Counted from the first letter of the stretch, positions 25,089 to 35,541 are shown. The stretch: 64,000 nucleotides of DNA from Streptomyces sp. NBC_01498 (GCF_036327775.1 NZ_CP109598.1:1426001-1490000); one strand, 5' to 3'. Translations and numbers: made by a program. Notes: generated from the letters alone by a model not told the origin.

Positions 25089-28000
25089 TCAGGCGGGCGG
25101 GGTCAGGCAGCGGCGGAGCAGCCGTTCCAGACGCAGTTGCGTCCCCTCGCGGTCGAACACCTGAAGCGCGTCGAGGAAGCTGACCAGCCAGCGCGCCTCG
25201 TCCTCGGAGTCGATCCGCACCGCCACGGCCGTCACCGCGCTCTCCAGGTCGAACGTGCCGTCCGTGAACTCCTCGTCCAGCGCCCGGTACGCGGTCGCGA
25301 GCAGCCGGTCCGCGTAGACACCGGTCGCCTCGGCGAAGGCACGCGCCTCCACCTGATCCATGACCAGACCGGCCAGGCGCCGCAACACCTCGTCCGGGTC
25401 GCCGAGTTCACCGTGCAGCCGGTGGGCCCGGTCCACCAGGAGCGGCCAGCCGCCGGTGAGTTCGTACAGCCGCTCGAGGCGGTCCTCCGTGTGGAACATC
25501 TCGACCCGCTGCGTCCAGCCCCGCAGGCTGCGCCGGTCGTGACGGCGCAGCACGACAGGCGTGGCCGAGGTGTGTTCGGCGCCCGTCAGCTGGGTACGCC
25601 ACAACTCCAGCTGGTCGGGATCGGTGACCAGCACGACCGCACGGGTCACCCCCGGCGTCACCGGCAGCAGTGTCTCCGCCCAGTCGACGGCCTCCCGGCA
25701 CGCCTCAGGCTTCGCCGGGTAGGTGGCGAAGTCGTGGATGATGACGCGCCGTTCCCGTGGGCGTCCGCCCGTCAGCTCCTGCTTGTAGACCTTCGGGCTG
25801 CCGACGGGGGGCAGAGTCCAGTCGGCGATGCGCCCGGCGATGGTCCGCAGGGTGTTGCCGACGTCCTTCACGCCGGTGGCGAGGGTGCCGAGGACCACCT
25901 TCGTCTGATTGGCCCGTTCGCCCAGCAGATCGTCCAGCTGGGTGATGGTGAGCGGGGCGGACCGGCCGTCGGACAGTTCGGGGCGGCCCTCCTGGACGAT
26001 GCTCTCCTGGAGTTCACAGTCCTGGTCGGCGCGCAGCAGCCGTTCCTCCACCTCGTGCGAGGTGCCGATCATGCGCAGGGCGTTCGGTCCCCGCAGATGC
26101 CAGCCCTGACCGTCGTGGTTGGGCGCGAGGACACCGAGTCCCACCATCTCGGAGAGGTAGGCGCGGAAGCCCTCGGTGTCGAGCTGCTGGAAACCCGCGC
26201 GCCAGAACGTCTCGCACTCCTCCCGCAGTTCGGTGTCGGTCAGCCGCACCTCAAGACCGCGGTGGCGGGCGTGCCGGGCCAGCACGTTGGCGATCACGTC
26301 GTAGCGGTGGTCGAGGCTGAGGGTGTCCTTGAAGGCCGCCGAGATCGCGTCCCGGAGCCCGGAGTCCGACTCCACCGTCTCGATGTCGGAGTCCTCCACG
26401 GTGTACGGGGGTACCGCCACCCCCCGCTTCGCCCGCTTGCGGTGCATGACCTCGACCAGCCGGTGTCCGAACATCTGGAGCAGGAACGGCTGGTACGAGC
26501 AGTAGCCCAGCACCCGGTTGACCAGGTCGAGGTCCTTGAACTCGAAGCCGAGCACCCGCATCGGCTCGACCAGCAGGTCGGCGGCGAACTGCGGGGCGAG
26601 CGGACCGATGACCTTCGGCGTCTGCGCGAGATGGCCGAACGGGCCGTTGCTCGCCAGCTTGGCGAACCGCTGCACCGAGTGGAGCCCGGCGAAGACGACC
26701 TTGGCCCGGTCCTTCGTGTCGGAGCCGAGCCCCTTGAGCCGCTTGGTCTGGTCGAAGCGGGGGGCGTCGGCCTCGAAGAACTGGTCGCACTCGTCCAGCA
26801 GGATCAGCAGCCTTCGGCGTGAGTCCCCCTCCAGCCAGCGCCGGATTCCGGCGCGGACCCGGTCCGAGATGTTCTGCTTCGCCTTCCGGTTCGGCAGCCG
26901 GTCCAGCACCTGGGCGGCGGTCAGTTCCCGGTCCAGCACGCTCCACAGCGCTTCCGGTCCCAACGCGCTGCCCTTGCCGATGTTCTCGTGGTCGAGGTTG
27001 ACGTACACCGCCTGCTGGTAGCCGGGGCGCCGCTCGGCGAACCGCTCCCCGGCGTCCGCGAGCAGGGCCGACTTGCCCAGACCACGGCCGCCGAAGATGA
27101 CCTGCGTGCCGCGCGGGTCGATGATGCTCTGGCGTTCGGCGTCGCGCCCGTAGAACATCTCGCCGCCGATCCGGCCGCGCTTCTCCCGGATGTACGGGTT
27201 GACACCGGAGAACGGCAGCAGAGTCTGGGTCGCCGTGCTGATCTGCCGGTTTCCCCGGGCGGCGAGATAGGCCAGCGCGGCATCGTCCACCACGAGCAGC
27301 GGCTGCAACTGGTCAGATCCGGCGGCGAGTTCGACCCGGGCCTCGGGACTGAGCGTGCCGAAGTAGACGACCAGCAGGCTCGGCCCGGTGGTGTCACGCT
27401 CCGCCAGGCTCATCACGAACTGGGCGGACGGCCGGCCCCAGACCATCAGCACCCGCAGGATGCCGCCCTGTTCCTTGATCTCCGAGCCGAAGGCGGGCAC
27501 CTTCGCCTTGCCGTTGGTCTCCACCTCGGCCTCGAAGAGGCGGTACTCACGCCGACGCGTGTGCGGAGCCCGCTCGTCGGTGGGCCTGGCGCCCTTGGCC
27601 TCGTAGCCCAGCAGCTTGAGCAGCGGCGGAAGCTGGCGCCGCCCGGACACCTCCAGCCGGTCCCGGGGCTCGATCGCGCCCAGCTCGCGCCACGCGTCGA
27701 GCGCGTCGGCGGCGAGTGCCGCCTCGTCGGGGGAGAGCGCGGCGTAGTCCAGTACCGGCAGCGTCGGGTGGGTACCGCCCCTCCGGACGAGCGCGACGAG
27801 CGCCTGGTCGATGCCCTCCGGCAGCCCGCCGGGCACCGCCGGGAAGAACTCGGTCAGATAGGGGTCACCGGTCTCGATCTCCGGAACCTGCTCCCCGATC
27901 TCCAGGAAGTAGACCAGGTCGGCGGCGGTGGCCAGCCCCCCGGTGTCGAGATGGCGCAGTACCTGCGCGCGCTCGGGGGCGGTGGTCTCGAGCGCGTCGA

Positions 28001-31000
28001 GGCGGGCCCTGATCCGGTCGGTGGCCTGCTGTCGGAAGAGCGGCAGGTCGCCCCGTACGGTGTCGAGCGCCCTGCGTACGTCGACCAGGTCGGGTGTGTC
28101 GGCGCCCTCCAGCCGGTTGCGGGCGTCCGCCAGCATCTCCTGGAGCCGCAGGTCCTGGTCGTCGGTCACGGCGCCGTCGGCCTGGGCGCGGTGCAGTTCG
28201 GAGACGAGTTCCTCCCGCGTGCGCCGCAGTTCGGCACGCCGTACGGCCTCCCGCTCCTCGATCTCGTCGAGCGGCGGCGGGGTGAATTCCCCGGCGCGGG
28301 TGGCGGGCAGCAGTTCCAGCGCGGCCAGCTCGATGATCGTACGGGCGGCGGCGAAGGCGTCGTGCGCGAGCCGTTCGGCCAGTGCCTCCGCCCAGTTCCG
28401 CCCGACGGCGACGACGAGCTGGTCCAGCGGCGCCGTCTCGCCCCGTCGGTCGCACACCTTGAGCAGTTCGATGTCCAGCAGGATCTCCGGGGCGACGGAG
28501 CCGCCGGGGCGCGCGCTCCCGGTGTCGCCGGCCAGCAGGGCGAACAGCTCCTCCATCGAGTCGCGGGCCGCCCACGCCGTCGCGGTGGCGAACGTGCCAG
28601 AGCGGCGGGCCAGTTGCGCCAGTTCGCCGAGGACCGCCTCCTTCCCGTCCAGCAGGGACCGGCGCAGCGCGCCGATGTCCTTGACCGCCCGGTCACCGTC
28701 GGAGCGCTTGCGGTGGTGGGCGGCCTCCGCCATCAGGCACCACTCCTTGAGCAGGCCGGTCACCCGCTCCACGAGATGCACCAGGTCCTGGCGCCCGGAG
28801 CCCTGGAGCGGCTTGCCGCTGGACCCTCGGTGCCGGCGGTCCATGCGGTCGATCTCGTTGTTGATCTCACCCAGTTTGGACAGGCGTTCGCTCTGCTCGC
28901 GTACCCGGTTCACCGTCTCGCGGTCGTCCTCGGCCACGCTCGTCAGCAGTTCGCCGAGCATGCCGTCCTCGGCCAGCCACCGCTTGGCTATCTCCGTCGC
29001 CCGCGCGAAGCGCAGCTTCGGCGGCGCCAGCAGGGCGTGGCACTGTTCGCGCAGCTCCCGCAGCCGGGCCTCGGTCCCGGCGGCGTCGGCGATGACGACC
29101 AGCGGCGAGGCGATCATCAGCGCCCCGCTCAGCGCCCGGTCGGCCACGGCCGCCGCGACCTCTCCGAGCCGTTCGGGGAGCCGGGGCACCAGCACCCTGA
29201 GCTGGGCTCCCGCCACGTGGTCGCCGGTGATCAGGGCCGTACGCAACAGGGCGGGCAGCAGCAGGAGTTCGCCGCCCTCGGCGTCCCGGCCGCCGTGACC
29301 GTCGTACTGCTGGAGAAGGTCGGCGGTCAGCCGGGCACCCTGGCTGTCACCCGAGGTGAGCAGCGCGGCGGCACCGGCCAGACGCAGCGCCGCCACCTGG
29401 GCCTCGGGGTGCGCGGCGGCGCGCGCGACGTGGTGGGCGAGGCCGAACCGGCGTTCCACGATGAGCCGGACGAGGGCCTGTTCGACGGAGGACCCGGCCA
29501 CGCGGGTGGCCTCGGTGGCGGCGGCGGTCTCGGTCCGGGCGGGACGCTCCGCCTCGGGCACGGTGGCGTCCGCGGCCGTCGCGCCGGACGGCACCGGGTC
29601 GGACGACACGGCCTCGACCTGGGGCGCAGGCTCGACCGCCGCCTCCGCCTCGGGCTCGACCGGCGGGGTGGAGGGTGTGACCTCGGCCTCGGCCCTGGCC
29701 TCGCTGTCGTGAACCTGGTCGCCGCCCTCACCGCTCTTGACCTGCTCCGCCGACGGGGGCGCGGTCTCCCCGTTCACCACGACGGGGGTGGCGGCTTCGG
29801 CCTCCGGCCGGGCCCGGGAGGCGGTCTTCTCCCCGGGGGGCGTCTCCGTCTCCTCCGAGAGGTGCCCGACCGTTCCGGTCCCAGCCGGTGCCGGAACGGA
29901 CTCCGCCACCCCCGTCAAGGTCAGTTGCGGTGCCAGGGCCGCCGCCGAGGCGTACTCCGGCCACACTCCGACGACGTGCCCCATCAGGGAAACGATCTCC
30001 TTCGCGGCGTCCTCCCGGCCGCCCAGCCGGACGAGCCGCGCCACTGACGCCAGCGCGTCGCTCTCGTGGCGCTGCGGCTCCTCCCACGTCGCCGACGCCA
30101 GAAGGCGCCCGGCCGCGGCCCGCACCGCCTCGGCCGCCGGGGCGGCGGGGCTGTCCGGCCCGGCCGCGACATGCAGCAGTTCCTCCAGCGTCCGGCGGAC
30201 CGGCAGGTCACGTTCGCGCGCCTCCCGGTGCGCCCGCGCGGCGGAGACCAGGTCCGCGAGGCGCGGCGGTACGTCCCCGAGTCCCGCCGCACGGAACACC
30301 GCCTCCGCGCGTGTGAACTCGGCGCCCAGCGCGGTCAGCGGAGCGAGGTGCTCCTCCCCCGGCGCACGGCCGTCCAGGACCGCTTCGGTCACCCTCGCCG
30401 CGGCCTCCCGGGCCTCGGCCACGGCGGACTCCAGCGCTCGGCAGGCCGCCTCCGGATCGGCCGCCTCCGGATCCGACCGCCGGAGCGCGGGGGCGGTCTC
30501 CGGGACGGTCACGGACGGGCCGTCGTGATCGCCGGTCCGTCCGGCGTCCATGTCCCGTCCGGGCGACGCGGCACGCTCCGCCGTCCCGCCGAAGACGAAA
30601 TCGGGGTGCGCCGCCGCGACCGACCGAGCCGCGTCGAGGACGGCGTCGAACCGTGCCTTCTCCTTCTCGTCGGCCGCTGCCGCGAACCAGTCCTGGTCTC
30701 CGGCCCACAGCAGGATGTGCGCGTCGCCGACGGACGCGTTGGACCAGACGTACACGGTGATCCGGATCAGCGTCTCGCCCCACCGGGAGACGGGTTCCGG
30801 CACCGTCACGCCGTCCGGCGAGAAGATGTACGCGGTCACCTGGCTGATAACGGTGCTGGTGAGGCGCAGAAGCCCACAGGTGCACGCGTTCTGCGTCGCC
30901 TCGCGACGCAGCCGCGCGAGCACGTCCCGGCACAGGGCGGGCCCGGCCCGGCGCGGCGCGGACATCCGGATTCCCAGGCCCCTGAGCAGCTCTTGCCGCT

Positions 31001-31178
31001 CCTTGGGCCGCAGGGAATTGAAGGCCAGTTCCACCATGCCGACGGTCAGGTCGTTGAGGGCGGTGACGGCGGGCTGTTCCAGCGCGTTGAGCGCGGCGGC
31101 CAGGGGTTCGAGGCTCTGGGCCGTGACGCCCGGCGGGGACAGCGGTGGCCCCGTCAGGACGTGGTAGCGGTCTTGCAT
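25089..31178 (-). CDS. 2029-aa STAND-like P-loop NTPase, predicted conflict-system protein
   Basis: The start is ATG 31178. Residues 1-215 form an unrecognised conserved-looking domain (VGMVELAFNSLRPKERQELL, HILLWAGDQDWF). Residues about 430-555 are a disordered Pro/Glu/Ala/Thr linker. A long helical region follows (about 560-1100), with charged coiled-coil-like stretches such as EEREAVRRAELRRTREEL. Before the NTPase comes the block LLPFSGVNPYI / GGEMFYGRDAE. Walker A is FGGRGLGKSAL (about residue 1365) and Walker B is LLILLDECDQF (about 1460), within a STAND/ORC-like ATPase, followed by a winged-helix-like region (PFLLQMFGHRLVEVM) and a C-terminal domain of about 330 residues. No signal peptide or membrane span is seen. 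It lies 88 bp downstream of a 757-aa unknown gene on the same strand, and the pair ends at a strong terminator. A regulated NTPase switch in defence is an inference. Confidence 0.85.
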   Translation of the reverse strand: MQDRYHVLTGPPLSPPGVTAQSLEPLAAALNALEQPAVTALNDLTVGMVELAFNSLRPKERQELLRGLGIRMSAPRRAGPALCRDVLARLRREATQNACTCGLLRLTSTVISQVTAYIFSPDGVTVPEPVSRWGETLIRITVYVWSNASVGDAHILLWAGDQDWFAAAADEKEKARFDAVLDAARSVAAAHPDFVFGGTAERAASPGRDMDAGRTGDHDGPSVTVPETAPALRRSDPEAADPEAACRALESAVAEAREAAARVTEAVLDGRAPGEEHLAPLTALGAEFTRAEAVFRAAGLGDVPPRLADLVSAARAHREARERDLPVRRTLEELLHVAAGPDSPAAPAAEAVRAAAGRLLASATWEEPQRHESDALASVARLVRLGGREDAAKEIVSLMGHVVGVWPEYASAAALAPQLTLTGVAESVPAPAGTGTVGHLSEETETPPGEKTASRARPEAEAATPVVVNGETAPPSAEQVKSGEGGDQVHDSEARAEAEVTPSTPPVEPEAEAAVEPAPQVEAVSSDPVPSGATAADATVPEAERPARTETAAATEATRVAGSSVEQALVRLIVERRFGLAHHVARAAAHPEAQVAALRLAGAAALLTSGDSQGARLTADLLQQYDGHGGRDAEGGELLLLPALLRTALITGDHVAGAQLRVLVPRLPERLGEVAAAVADRALSGALMIASPLVVIADAAGTEARLRELREQCHALLAPPKLRFARATEIAKRWLAEDGMLGELLTSVAEDDRETVNRVREQSERLSKLGEINNEIDRMDRRHRGSSGKPLQGSGRQDLVHLVERVTGLLKEWCLMAEAAHHRKRSDGDRAVKDIGALRRSLLDGKEAVLGELAQLARRSGTFATATAWAARDSMEELFALLAGDTGSARPGGSVAPEILLDIELLKVCDRRGETAPLDQLVVAVGRNWAEALAERLAHDAFAAARTIIELAALELLPATRAGEFTPPPLDEIEEREAVRRAELRRTREELVSELHRAQADGAVTDDQDLRLQEMLADARNRLEGADTPDLVDVRRALDTVRGDLPLFRQQATDRIRARLDALETTAPERAQVLRHLDTGGLATAADLVYFLEIGEQVPEIETGDPYLTEFFPAVPGGLPEGIDQALVALVRRGGTHPTLPVLDYAALSPDEAALAADALDAWRELGAIEPRDRLEVSGRRQLPPLLKLLGYEAKGARPTDERAPHTRRREYRLFEAEVETNGKAKVPAFGSEIKEQGGILRVLMVWGRPSAQFVMSLAERDTTGPSLLVVYFGTLSPEARVELAAGSDQLQPLLVVDDAALAYLAARGNRQISTATQTLLPFSGVNPYIREKRGRIGGEMFYGRDAERQSIIDPRGTQVIFGGRGLGKSALLADAGERFAERRPGYQQAVYVNLDHENIGKGSALGPEALWSVLDRELTAAQVLDRLPNRKAKQNISDRVRAGIRRWLEGDSRRRLLILLDECDQFFEADAPRFDQTKRLKGLGSDTKDRAKVVFAGLHSVQRFAKLASNGPFGHLAQTPKVIGPLAPQFAADLLVEPMRVLGFEFKDLDLVNRVLGYCSYQPFLLQMFGHRLVEVMHRKRAKRGVAVPPYTVEDSDIETVESDSGLRDAISAAFKDTLSLDHRYDVIANVLARHARHRGLEVRLTDTELREECETFWRAGFQQLDTEGFRAYLSEMVGLGVLAPNHDGQGWHLRGPNALRMIGTSHEVEERLLRADQDCELQESIVQEGRPELSDGRSAPLTITQLDDLLGERANQTKVVLGTLATGVKDVGNTLRTIAGRIADWTLPPVGSPKVYKQELTGGRPRERRVIIHDFATYPAKPEACREAVDWAETLLPVTPGVTRAVVLVTDPDQLELWRTQLTGAEHTSATPVVLRRHDRRSLRGWTQRVEMFHTEDRLERLYELTGGWPLLVDRAHRLHGELGDPDEVLRRLAGLVMDQVEARAFAEATGVYADRLLATAYRALDEEFTDGTFDLESAVTAVAVRIDSEDEARWLVSFLDALQVFDREGTQLRLERLLRRCLTPPA

Positions 31179-31266
31179 GTACGCGAACTCCGATTCTCTC
31201 GCTGGTGGTACGGAACGGGCTCCCTCGACGGCGAGGGAGCCGTGCGGTGCGGCAGGTGCGCCCGGG

Positions 31267-33540
31267 TCAGTGACCCCGGGTGTGCTCGGTGACGAAGGTG
31301 TAGCCGTCGGGCAGCTCCCAGCCGTCCGCCTTGCCGAGCCGACGGCAGTGCTCGCGGAAGGCGACCCGCTGCGCGTCGCTGGGTGACCGGCCCGGCAGCA
31401 GCCTGCGCAGATGACCGGGGACGAACTGGACGGCCTGGAGCGGTTCGGCGACCAGGCCCGTGCTGCCCCAGGGGCGTATCAGCCGGTGCCTGGCCGGTCG
31501 ATAACGGACGAGCGGTATGACCACCTGGGCCTCGCGGGCGGGGAAGTGCGGCTGCCCCCGGGCGTCCCGGCTGCCCCGGGCCCGCTCCAGCAGGCGCCGC
31601 GCGAGGAGTTCCGCCACGGCCGCCTCCAGCGCCGCGGTCTGCGCCGGTGCCCGGCGGGGCCCGTACACCACGGCGGGCAGCACGGAGGGGTCCAGCAGGG
31701 CGTGCCCGTCGAGGGTGAGCAGTCCACAGCGGCGTACGGCGCGCATCACCAACTGCCGAGGCGCGAGCCCGGCGGCCGTGTCGCCCTGCCGGCCGCTGCC
31801 GGGTACGTCGTCACGGGTGAGGACCTGGGGGTCGTAACAATGCCCGATCACCCGTTCGTCGACCCGCACCGGCTCGTCCAGCGGCACCGTGGCCACGTGG
31901 ATCAGCGCCCCGCCGCGACGCCACCGGCACTCGGTGATCAGGCCGGGGAAGAAGTCGGAGGGCCAGGCCACCGGCGCCAACCGGCCGCTTTCCCGGCCGA
32001 GTTCGGCGACGCCTTCGTGGGTCGTCCGCTCCCCGTCGTGATCGAGCACGAGGCAAAGGCGGAGGGCCGGAAGTTCGGGTGCGACCTCCGGAGGGAGCGG
32101 GAACCAGCCGCCGACGAGGTGGGCCAGCCGCAGCGGCGCGCGCCAGACGATCTCGTCGGCGTCGCTCCGCAGCAGCCTGCCCGCCCCGAGGGACGGATCG
32201 TCGGCGGGGGCCATGTCGACCGGCTCGGCGTCCGGCTCCTCGGCCACGGCCACGGTGGACAGCCAGCCGTGTCCGGCGGGGGAGAGTGGATCTCCTGGAG
32301 TTTCCGCGTCACCGGGATGGTGGGACCGCCACACCCCGCCGCCCTCGAAGGCGTCGTCCAGCGCGATCCGGGTGCCGTTGTCGAACAGCCCGTACCGACC
32401 GACCTGTCGTAAGGCGTCGGCGACCGCCAGGTTGGCCCGGCACACCGCCGTGGCGTAGCCGACTCCCTTGAGCGGATCAGCCGCGCCGGGGAAGCCACGG
32501 AGCCCGGGACCGGTCGCCGTGTACACGGCGACCGGTGAGCCGAGGCCGTGGCGCCGCCGATTCGGGGTCGCCGCGCGTTTCAGCGCCGCCACGAACGACG
32601 CGAGATCACCGCCGCCGAGCGGTCCGGTGTCACGCGCACTGTCCGCGAGCACGGTGCGGGACATCGCGTAATGCCCCCATGTACGTGCCCCGGGAAGCGA
32701 GTTGAGGACTCCGCGCACCGTGTCGAGGAGACCGAACAGCCCGGCGCGCAGCGTGTTCTCGTCCGTACCGCCGACCAGTTCGGCGAGGGAGACCGGCACG
32801 AAGGGGCTGAGCAACTGCTCCCGGGCCGTCGTCAGCAGATGTTCCGCGTACGCTGTCGGCTCGTCCCGCCGGGCGGCTTCCGGGGACGGGTGACAGACGT
32901 CGACGACCACATGACCGTCCCCGTTGATCCAGCGGCGGCGGGTGCGTAATCGGTGGAGCTGCGCCGGGGACGGGCTCAGCGCGGGACCGAAGGCGTGCAG
33001 GTCCGGGACCAGTAACTCCCTGCGCCGGGGCCGGGGATCCTGCCCCGGCCGGCCCGGCCCCTCGGCCCCCACGGGCGCCCCCGACACCCAAGGGGGAACA
33101 TCTCCCAGTGAGCCCAGCTCCGGGTGGGCGCCCTCCCGGTGGACGATCTCGGCATACAGCGGATCGGACCCGGTGACGACGCACACCATGGCCCCGACGG
33201 GAAGCACGGGGGCCGGACCGCCGAGAGTGATGACGGGAAAGTCGTCGAGCCGCAGCGGGCTGGCGCCGTAGCCGTCACCGCCGATGTCGAACCCGAAGTA
33301 GACGGCGTTGAAGGCGACGTCGGTGTGCACCGGCGCCCGGCGGGCCGAGACGACCGCGTCGAGGTACCGCCCCAGCCGCTCCCGCTCCGGGCCGGGCACG
33401 GAGTCGTACCCCCGCGTCATGGCCGGGGTCAGAAGGGCCTGGTCACCGTACGGGTCGGGCACCGGCAAGGAATCCGCGCACGGCGGCGACATCTCCCGCC
33501 GCTCGTCGGCCAGTTCCGAAACATACGGGTCCCCACCCAT
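31267..33540 (-). CDS. 757-aa protein of unknown function, partner of the giant NTPase
   Basis: The start is ATG 33540, with GGAGG 5 bp upstream; the same frame stays open to 34182, but that part is low-complexity. I do not recognise any family. Visible features are a soluble acidic protein, an N-terminal block (VAFNAVYFGFDIGGDGYGASP), and a mid-region with repeated beta-strand/loop elements (PVAVYTATGPGLRGFPGAAD, YGLFDNGTRIALDDAFEGGG). A C-terminal helical region holds Arg clusters (VIPLVRYRPARHRLIRPWG), ending in WELPDGYTFVTEHTRGH. It is co-directional with, and 88 bp upstream of, the 2029-aa NTPase, suggesting co-expression and a shared function. Confidence 0.75.
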   Translation of the reverse strand: MGGDPYVSELADERREMSPPCADSLPVPDPYGDQALLTPAMTRGYDSVPGPERERLGRYLDAVVSARRAPVHTDVAFNAVYFGFDIGGDGYGASPLRLDDFPVITLGGPAPVLPVGAMVCVVTGSDPLYAEIVHREGAHPELGSLGDVPPWVSGAPVGAEGPGRPGQDPRPRRRELLVPDLHAFGPALSPSPAQLHRLRTRRRWINGDGHVVVDVCHPSPEAARRDEPTAYAEHLLTTAREQLLSPFVPVSLAELVGGTDENTLRAGLFGLLDTVRGVLNSLPGARTWGHYAMSRTVLADSARDTGPLGGGDLASFVAALKRAATPNRRRHGLGSPVAVYTATGPGLRGFPGAADPLKGVGYATAVCRANLAVADALRQVGRYGLFDNGTRIALDDAFEGGGVWRSHHPGDAETPGDPLSPAGHGWLSTVAVAEEPDAEPVDMAPADDPSLGAGRLLRSDADEIVWRAPLRLAHLVGGWFPLPPEVAPELPALRLCLVLDHDGERTTHEGVAELGRESGRLAPVAWPSDFFPGLITECRWRRGGALIHVATVPLDEPVRVDERVIGHCYDPQVLTRDDVPGSGRQGDTAAGLAPRQLVMRAVRRCGLLTLDGHALLDPSVLPAVVYGPRRAPAQTAALEAAVAELLARRLLERARGSRDARGQPHFPAREAQVVIPLVRYRPARHRLIRPWGSTGLVAEPLQAVQFVPGHLRRLLPGRSPSDAQRVAFREHCRRLGKADGWELPDGYTFVTEHTRGH

Positions 33541-34160
33541 GTCACCTCCACCACACGGGGGGCCACCTCGACCCGGTGCGCGGTTGTTTGCGCAGACTAT
33601 GTCCGCGCGTGGTGCTCCCGTGGCACTTTTGACACTTCGCGACCGGTTGACACCGACCCACACCGCTGGGATCGCTCCCCGCCGCAGCATAAGCAGCCGT
33701 GACGGACCGGCTGCGGAACGGACAGGACGCACGAACTCCTCGCCGTGCTCGGTGAACTGGATCCCACCGCCAGACTGGAAGTGTCCGCGCCTGGCGGCCC
33801 GACGAGCGCGGGCGGCAAAAGGCGGCACGTCCGCCGAGACGGTCGGACTGCTGCTGAGCGCGGCGCGCGAAGCGGGACGAGGGCGGTGTGCGACGGTCCA
33901 ACTGGCGCCGCTGCTCAACCAGCAGATGGAGCTCGCTCCGGACGGAAAGCGGCCGGGACGTGCTCCGGCCCAGTGACGTGCCTCCCTCCACAGCGGCGTC
34001 GTCGCGGAACTCCTGGATACGGGTGACGCGGACCTGGGCTCGCGGGCAGCCGGCCGGCAGAAGGGCATCGACGCCCAGATACCGCGTGCGGTCAGGGAGT
34101 TACTGGACGAACTCGGACTGCCGGAACTCGAACCACTGGATCCGTCCGCCCGCTCAGCCT
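33541..34160 (+). pseudogene. decayed coding region upstream of the NTPase pair
   Basis: Two TTGACA-like boxes (around 33631 and 33651) face a plus-strand region whose coding signal jumps frames: RTHELLAVLGELDPTARLEV (from about 33730), GGTSAETVGLLLSAAREAG to a stop at 33976, then GVVAELLDTGDADLGSRAAG ... VRELLDELGLPELEPLD to about 34155. This is a broken gene; the family was not recognised. Nothing else was seen in this gap. Confidence 0.35.
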
Positions 34161-34735
34161 CCGGACAGACTGCGCACGACATACGTCATGTGCTGAACGT
34201 TTCCCGCCCACAGCCACTCGGCCGGCCCGCCCGTGTCCTTGCCGGTCGAGAGTGGCCCGTGCGCGCAGTCGCTCAGCCATCTCTCGCCCTCTCCCGTACC
34301 CGTTCCCCGGAACTCGGGCAGTTCGATGATCTGCCGGGCCATGCCCCGATTGACGGCGATCCGGTCGTCCCCGCGAGTCAGCACCTTGAACAGAAGGTAT
34401 GAACTCTCGGTCGTGTAGCGCAGCACACCCCAGGGCGGTCCGCCCTTCCTCGTCACTCCCAGAGCCTGTGCCAGGGCACTGGGATGCTGCACGCCGTAGT
34501 CGCCGTAACGGAGCATCGAGGCATAGGCCCTGCCCATGGCACGCACCTCGTGCCACATACGCCACTCCGCCCGGGGCCCCTCCCACGGACTGTCCTCCAG
34601 CATGTCGGCGGTGGCCCGGGGAACACCCCCTCCCAGGAGAACGGCGCTCCGCCAGACCGTCAGGGGTATGAGTGCGTCGAGGGCCCGCAGCGCCTCCTTC
34701 CCGGCGTCGGGCCGGTCATCGAGCACGGCTTCCAT
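34154..34735 (-). pseudogene. truncated phage T4 beta-protein family gene (C-terminal part)
   Basis: This 193-aa reading frame opens at ATG 34735 without a ribosome-binding site. It contains blocks typical of the second half of 'beta family' proteins: WEGPRAEWRMWHEVR, YASMLRYGDYGVQHP, GVLRYTTESSYLLFKVL and GGPAEWLWAGNVQHMTYVV. Full-length relatives are about 350 residues, so the N-terminal half is missing. The upstream sequence does not restore it. Beta-family genes commonly lie in phage or defence neighbourhoods. Treat it as a remnant, although expression of the fragment cannot be excluded. Confidence 0.5.
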
Positions 34736-35394
34736 GGCTCAACGGCGTACAACCGTGACAGCGACGAGCCGCAACGTGCGGGCTCGGCGCTCCCGGCTCG
34801 GTGTCGCGTGGAAGACGAGTCTGTCGGTCCTCGCCGCTGCGCGCTGTCGTACGTGCCACCGCAGGTGTTCAGCCGCAGGGCGGGTGGCGTACTGCCGCAG
34901 GCCCGAACCGTGAACGCCACATCGCCCTCATCCTCGTGGCGCAGGGTGATCTTGTCGCGGGGCCGCGGCAAGGAGAGTCCGCAGAAGACACCCGTCCGGT
35001 CCCCGCGCCGACGATCACGACCGCCGAGGCCGCCCGGCCGCGGTACGTCGCTCGCCCACCGCATCCGGGCGGGGTCCTTCGTGAGGCCGAGGCAGCCGTT
35101 CACTTTCACCACTGTCCGGCGGGGCTCCGGTCGGCACCGTCGGCGGGCGTCCGCGTCCGGGCGCATCGGCAGAGACCCAGTGGCCTTCGCCGCCACCGTT
35201 CGCGCTGCCCGGAGATCACCCTCGCGTCTCTTGCCCGCCACTCGGACAGGGAACCGTCGGCCGCCGGGGCCGGCTCGTCGGTGGAGCGCGCGCCGGTTGT
35301 CCGGGCCCCGCGCAGGTCGTTCTCCCCCAACCCGGCGCTGTCGACGGCCGGTCCTCCTGGTCGTCCCGGGTCCTCTACGGGCCGCCGCACGTCG
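34736..35394. other. gap with possible coding remnants
   Basis: No intact gene is supported. On the minus strand a frame around 34800-35100 has good third-position G/C (RPRDKITLRHEDEGDVAFTV, GSTPPALRLNTCGGTYD), but it lacks a credible start and a conserved family. The region is probably a decayed gene adjoining the truncated beta-protein fragment. Confidence 0.3.
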
Positions 35395-35431
35395 CTGACC
35401 CCCGCCCGGCGTGGTGCCGGGCGGGGGTCAG
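35395..35431. terminator. strong hairpin terminator
   Basis: CTGACCCCCGCCCGGC and its exact complement form a 16-bp stem with loop GTGGT. It separates the decayed region from the carbohydrate-active gene cluster. Confidence 0.65.
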
Positions 35432-35541
35432 TGGTGCGGGAGGGAGCCGTACGGTCAGGAACCGCGTACGGCTCCGGGGATCGTCAACGGGATCCGGGCG
35501 CGGTGTCCTTGGCCCGGAAGGGCGGTCGCGGGGACGTGCCG

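Noticed and set aside
26988..30047. 1019-codon plus-strand open frame inside the giant NTPase gene
   Set aside because: This is the antisense shadow of a gene with clear Walker motifs. The frame is Gly/Arg/Leu-rich low complexity without domains.
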